A stretch of 64,000 bases of DNA from Vibrio atlanticus (GTDB lineage: Bacteria; Pseudomonadota; Gammaproteobacteria; Enterobacterales; Vibrionaceae): contig NZ_AP025460.1 of assembly GCF_024347315.1 (NCBI RefSeq), positions 1,922,001-1,986,000 of the forward strand, in the 5' to 3' direction. Position numbers and translations under genes: made by a program. Of this stretch, positions 63,063 through 64,000 are shown piece after piece. The notes under the pieces are model-generated. The model was not told the origin of the DNA and made no database searches. It saw only the letters and a list, made by a program, of their open reading frames with translations. Within the stretch, counting starts at the first letter, position 1. Each line of letters starts with the position of its first letter.

Positions 63063-63098
63063 AAAACTAAGGCCCCGCAATCTCGAGGCCTTAGTTTT
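63063..63098. terminator. bidirectional terminator, diverged copy of the hairpin family
   Basis: AAAACTAAGGCC (63063-63074) / GGCCTTAGTTTT (63087-63098), a perfect 12-bp stem with a 12-nt loop. It terminates the small membrane peptide gene and abuts relic copy C. Confidence 0.9.
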
Positions 63099-63225
63099 AT
63101 CTATAGAATGATTACAACCGCCTTACTTCACTGATTTCACCGCTTCCATCAAGGTTGCGTTGAACAGCTGTGATTGCTCTAGCATTGGGAAGTGGCCTTA
63201 TTTGCAATGTAGTAAATGCTGTAAT
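63099..63225 (-). pseudogene. relic of an alpha/beta-hydrolase 3' end (copy C)
   Basis: The minus strand reads GHFPMLEQSQLFNATLMEAV then KSVK and a stop, with in-frame stops just upstream. The same gene tail as copies A and B. The rest of the spacer to 63337 is AT-rich with no gene. Confidence 0.7.
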
Positions 63226-63337
63226 CTTAGATGTATTTTTATATCGAACAATCTCATCCTGATTTGACGGCTGTTCAGGATTATAAACAACTCCTAAGTT
63301 AAAATGCAGAAACGCTAATTAAGAAGTAAGGCAAAAA

Positions 63338-64000
63338 ATGTCACGCAAAAAATTTATGGAATCCTACGGTGCAACGAACCGAAATGCACGGTATGGGTGG
63401 GCTTTTGTTAATCACGAAAAAAAAGAAGTTTATTTTGGTGCGTGGGACGTCAATACAAACCGAGAAAGATCGTTGATTTTTTCTATGGACTGGGAGTTCA
63501 ACAACGACGGACGTAGAGTTAATGCGTTTGGCGAAGCTCTCGAGTACATCAAGTTGGTTGAAAACGAAGGATATTCATTAAGAACATTTCCAATAATCTG
63601 GGATGAAGATAACGACAGTTATTTAGACACAGGCAGTGCCAAGATAAAAGAGTACATAGAAGAAGTCTCTGAGATGTCCCTTGAGGTAATTAGCAGCAAT
63701 TACTATGCGATTGGAAAGCATAACGTAAAGTATTCAAAAATGCCTTCACCCAACGTAGCACAAGACGTCAACATAATATTCGGTACTACCATCAATAAGA
63801 CAGAACGTGAAAGTCTAGTTCTCTCGCGTATTGGGCAGGGGCGATTTAGACAAAACGTTATCAGCTCATGGGGGAATGGTGAGTGCTGTGCGCTAACGCT
63901 TACAAGCGTACGCGAGATTTTAATTGCATCTCACATAGTGCCTTGGTCCAAATGTGAAAGTGATGAACAGAGACTTGATGGCGCAAATGGCATACTGCTT
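63338..64000 (+). CDS. HNH endonuclease, truncated by the window end
   Basis: An open frame of 221 codons that runs off the right edge. The start MSRKKFMESYGATNRN has AAGG upstream. The N-terminal part (YGWAFVNHEKKEVYFGAWDV) is a small unrecognised domain. The C-terminal part has RIGQGRFRQNVISSWGNGECC and then LIASHIVPWSKC...DGANGILL, the pattern of HNH restriction endonucleases of the COG3440 type. It is probably a modification-dependent or standalone restriction enzyme. The end of the HNH motif is outside the window. Confidence 0.82.
   Translation, partial: MSRKKFMESYGATNRNARYGWAFVNHEKKEVYFGAWDVNTNRERSLIFSMDWEFNNDGRRVNAFGEALEYIKLVENEGYSLRTFPIIWDEDNDSYLDTGSAKIKEYIEEVSEMSLEVISSNYYAIGKHNVKYSKMPSPNVAQDVNIIFGTTINKTERESLVLSRIGQGRFRQNVISSWGNGECCALTLTSVREILIASHIVPWSKCESDEQRLDGANGILL

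Noticed and set aside
46943..63098. Hairpin copies as CRISPR or integron attC sites
   Set aside because: Spacing is kilobases, not tens of bases, and the repeats lack the paired GTTRRRY/RYYYAAC-type ends of attC sites; each copy fits a terminator.
1..64000. tRNA, rRNA or prophage genes
   Set aside because: No tRNA-like cloverleaf ends, rRNA sequence, phage structural genes or integrases were recognised by eye; a covariance search was not possible.

Overview
The window looks like a piece of a Vibrio chromosome, probably from the Splendidus clade or a near relative (inference; no search was run). The main reasons are an adjacent CAI-1 quorum-sensing pair (cqsA/cqsS), a relV-type single-domain alarmone synthetase, members of the Vibrio families VC0807 and DUF3360, and a 2-21.6 kb gene order that matches, from memory, the V. 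cholerae VC1222-VC1240 block (ihfA, relV, tpm, purT, cdd, lrgAB-like, sbcB, tcyP, cob genes). I saw no tRNA, rRNA, CRISPR array, intact insertion sequence or integrase.

Layout. 0.2-6 kb (minus strand): oligoendopeptidase F, then a cobalamin salvage operon (flavin reductase, cobT, cobS, cobU, cobC). 6.3-21.6 kb: mostly housekeeping genes, namely a YraR-like oxidoreductase, cystine carrier TcyP, a DUF218 protein, a DUF2058 protein, an AraC regulator divergent from a DUF2804/fatty-acid-hydroxylase pair, exonuclease I, an LrgA/LrgB pair, cytidine deaminase, purT with a PurR box, tpm, relV and ihfA. 22-30 kb: an EamA exporter divergent from its likely MocR regulator, then convergent cqsA and cqsS, a TauD-type dioxygenase and an ACT-domain protein. 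30-38 kb: a chemoreceptor, a cytochrome c'/cytochrome b561 divergon around a 46-bp dyad, a DUF1826 gene under a 40-bp Zur-like palindrome, an HU-like protein with a 47-residue companion, and small genes. 38-45.6 kb: DUF134, NifX-like and NqrM-like genes, a two-component system divergent from a secreted HbpS/GlcG-type haem-binding protein, and a long cystathionine-synthase-like enzyme divergent from an Lrp regulator.

45.9-64 kb is more mosaic. It holds a Sel1 protein, a second two-component system followed by a secreted flavoprotein and an acetyltransferase, a secreted serine hydrolase with an overlapping lipoprotein gene, a folK/folX/folE/folM tetrahydromonapterin cluster, a patatin, a DUF3360 permease, a cytosolic alpha/beta hydrolase, a ribbon-helix-helix-like protein, a 40-residue membrane peptide and a truncated HNH endonuclease at the window edge. 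This part carries at least six related terminator hairpins. Three of them abut decayed copies of the 3' end of one alpha/beta-hydrolase gene, which suggests repeated insertion or duplication at a gene tail.

The most promising observations are: (1) the gene-tail plus hairpin modules at 51.4, 62.3 and 63.1 kb; (2) two promoters of identical geometry with 11-bp-spaced repeats, one before a response regulator and one before its likely target operon; (3) the haem-protein/two-component divergon, reminiscent of HbpS-SenS-SenR; (4) the large perfect or near-perfect dyads at 33.4 and 35.0 kb; and (5) an apparent signal peptide on the alarmone synthetase RelV.
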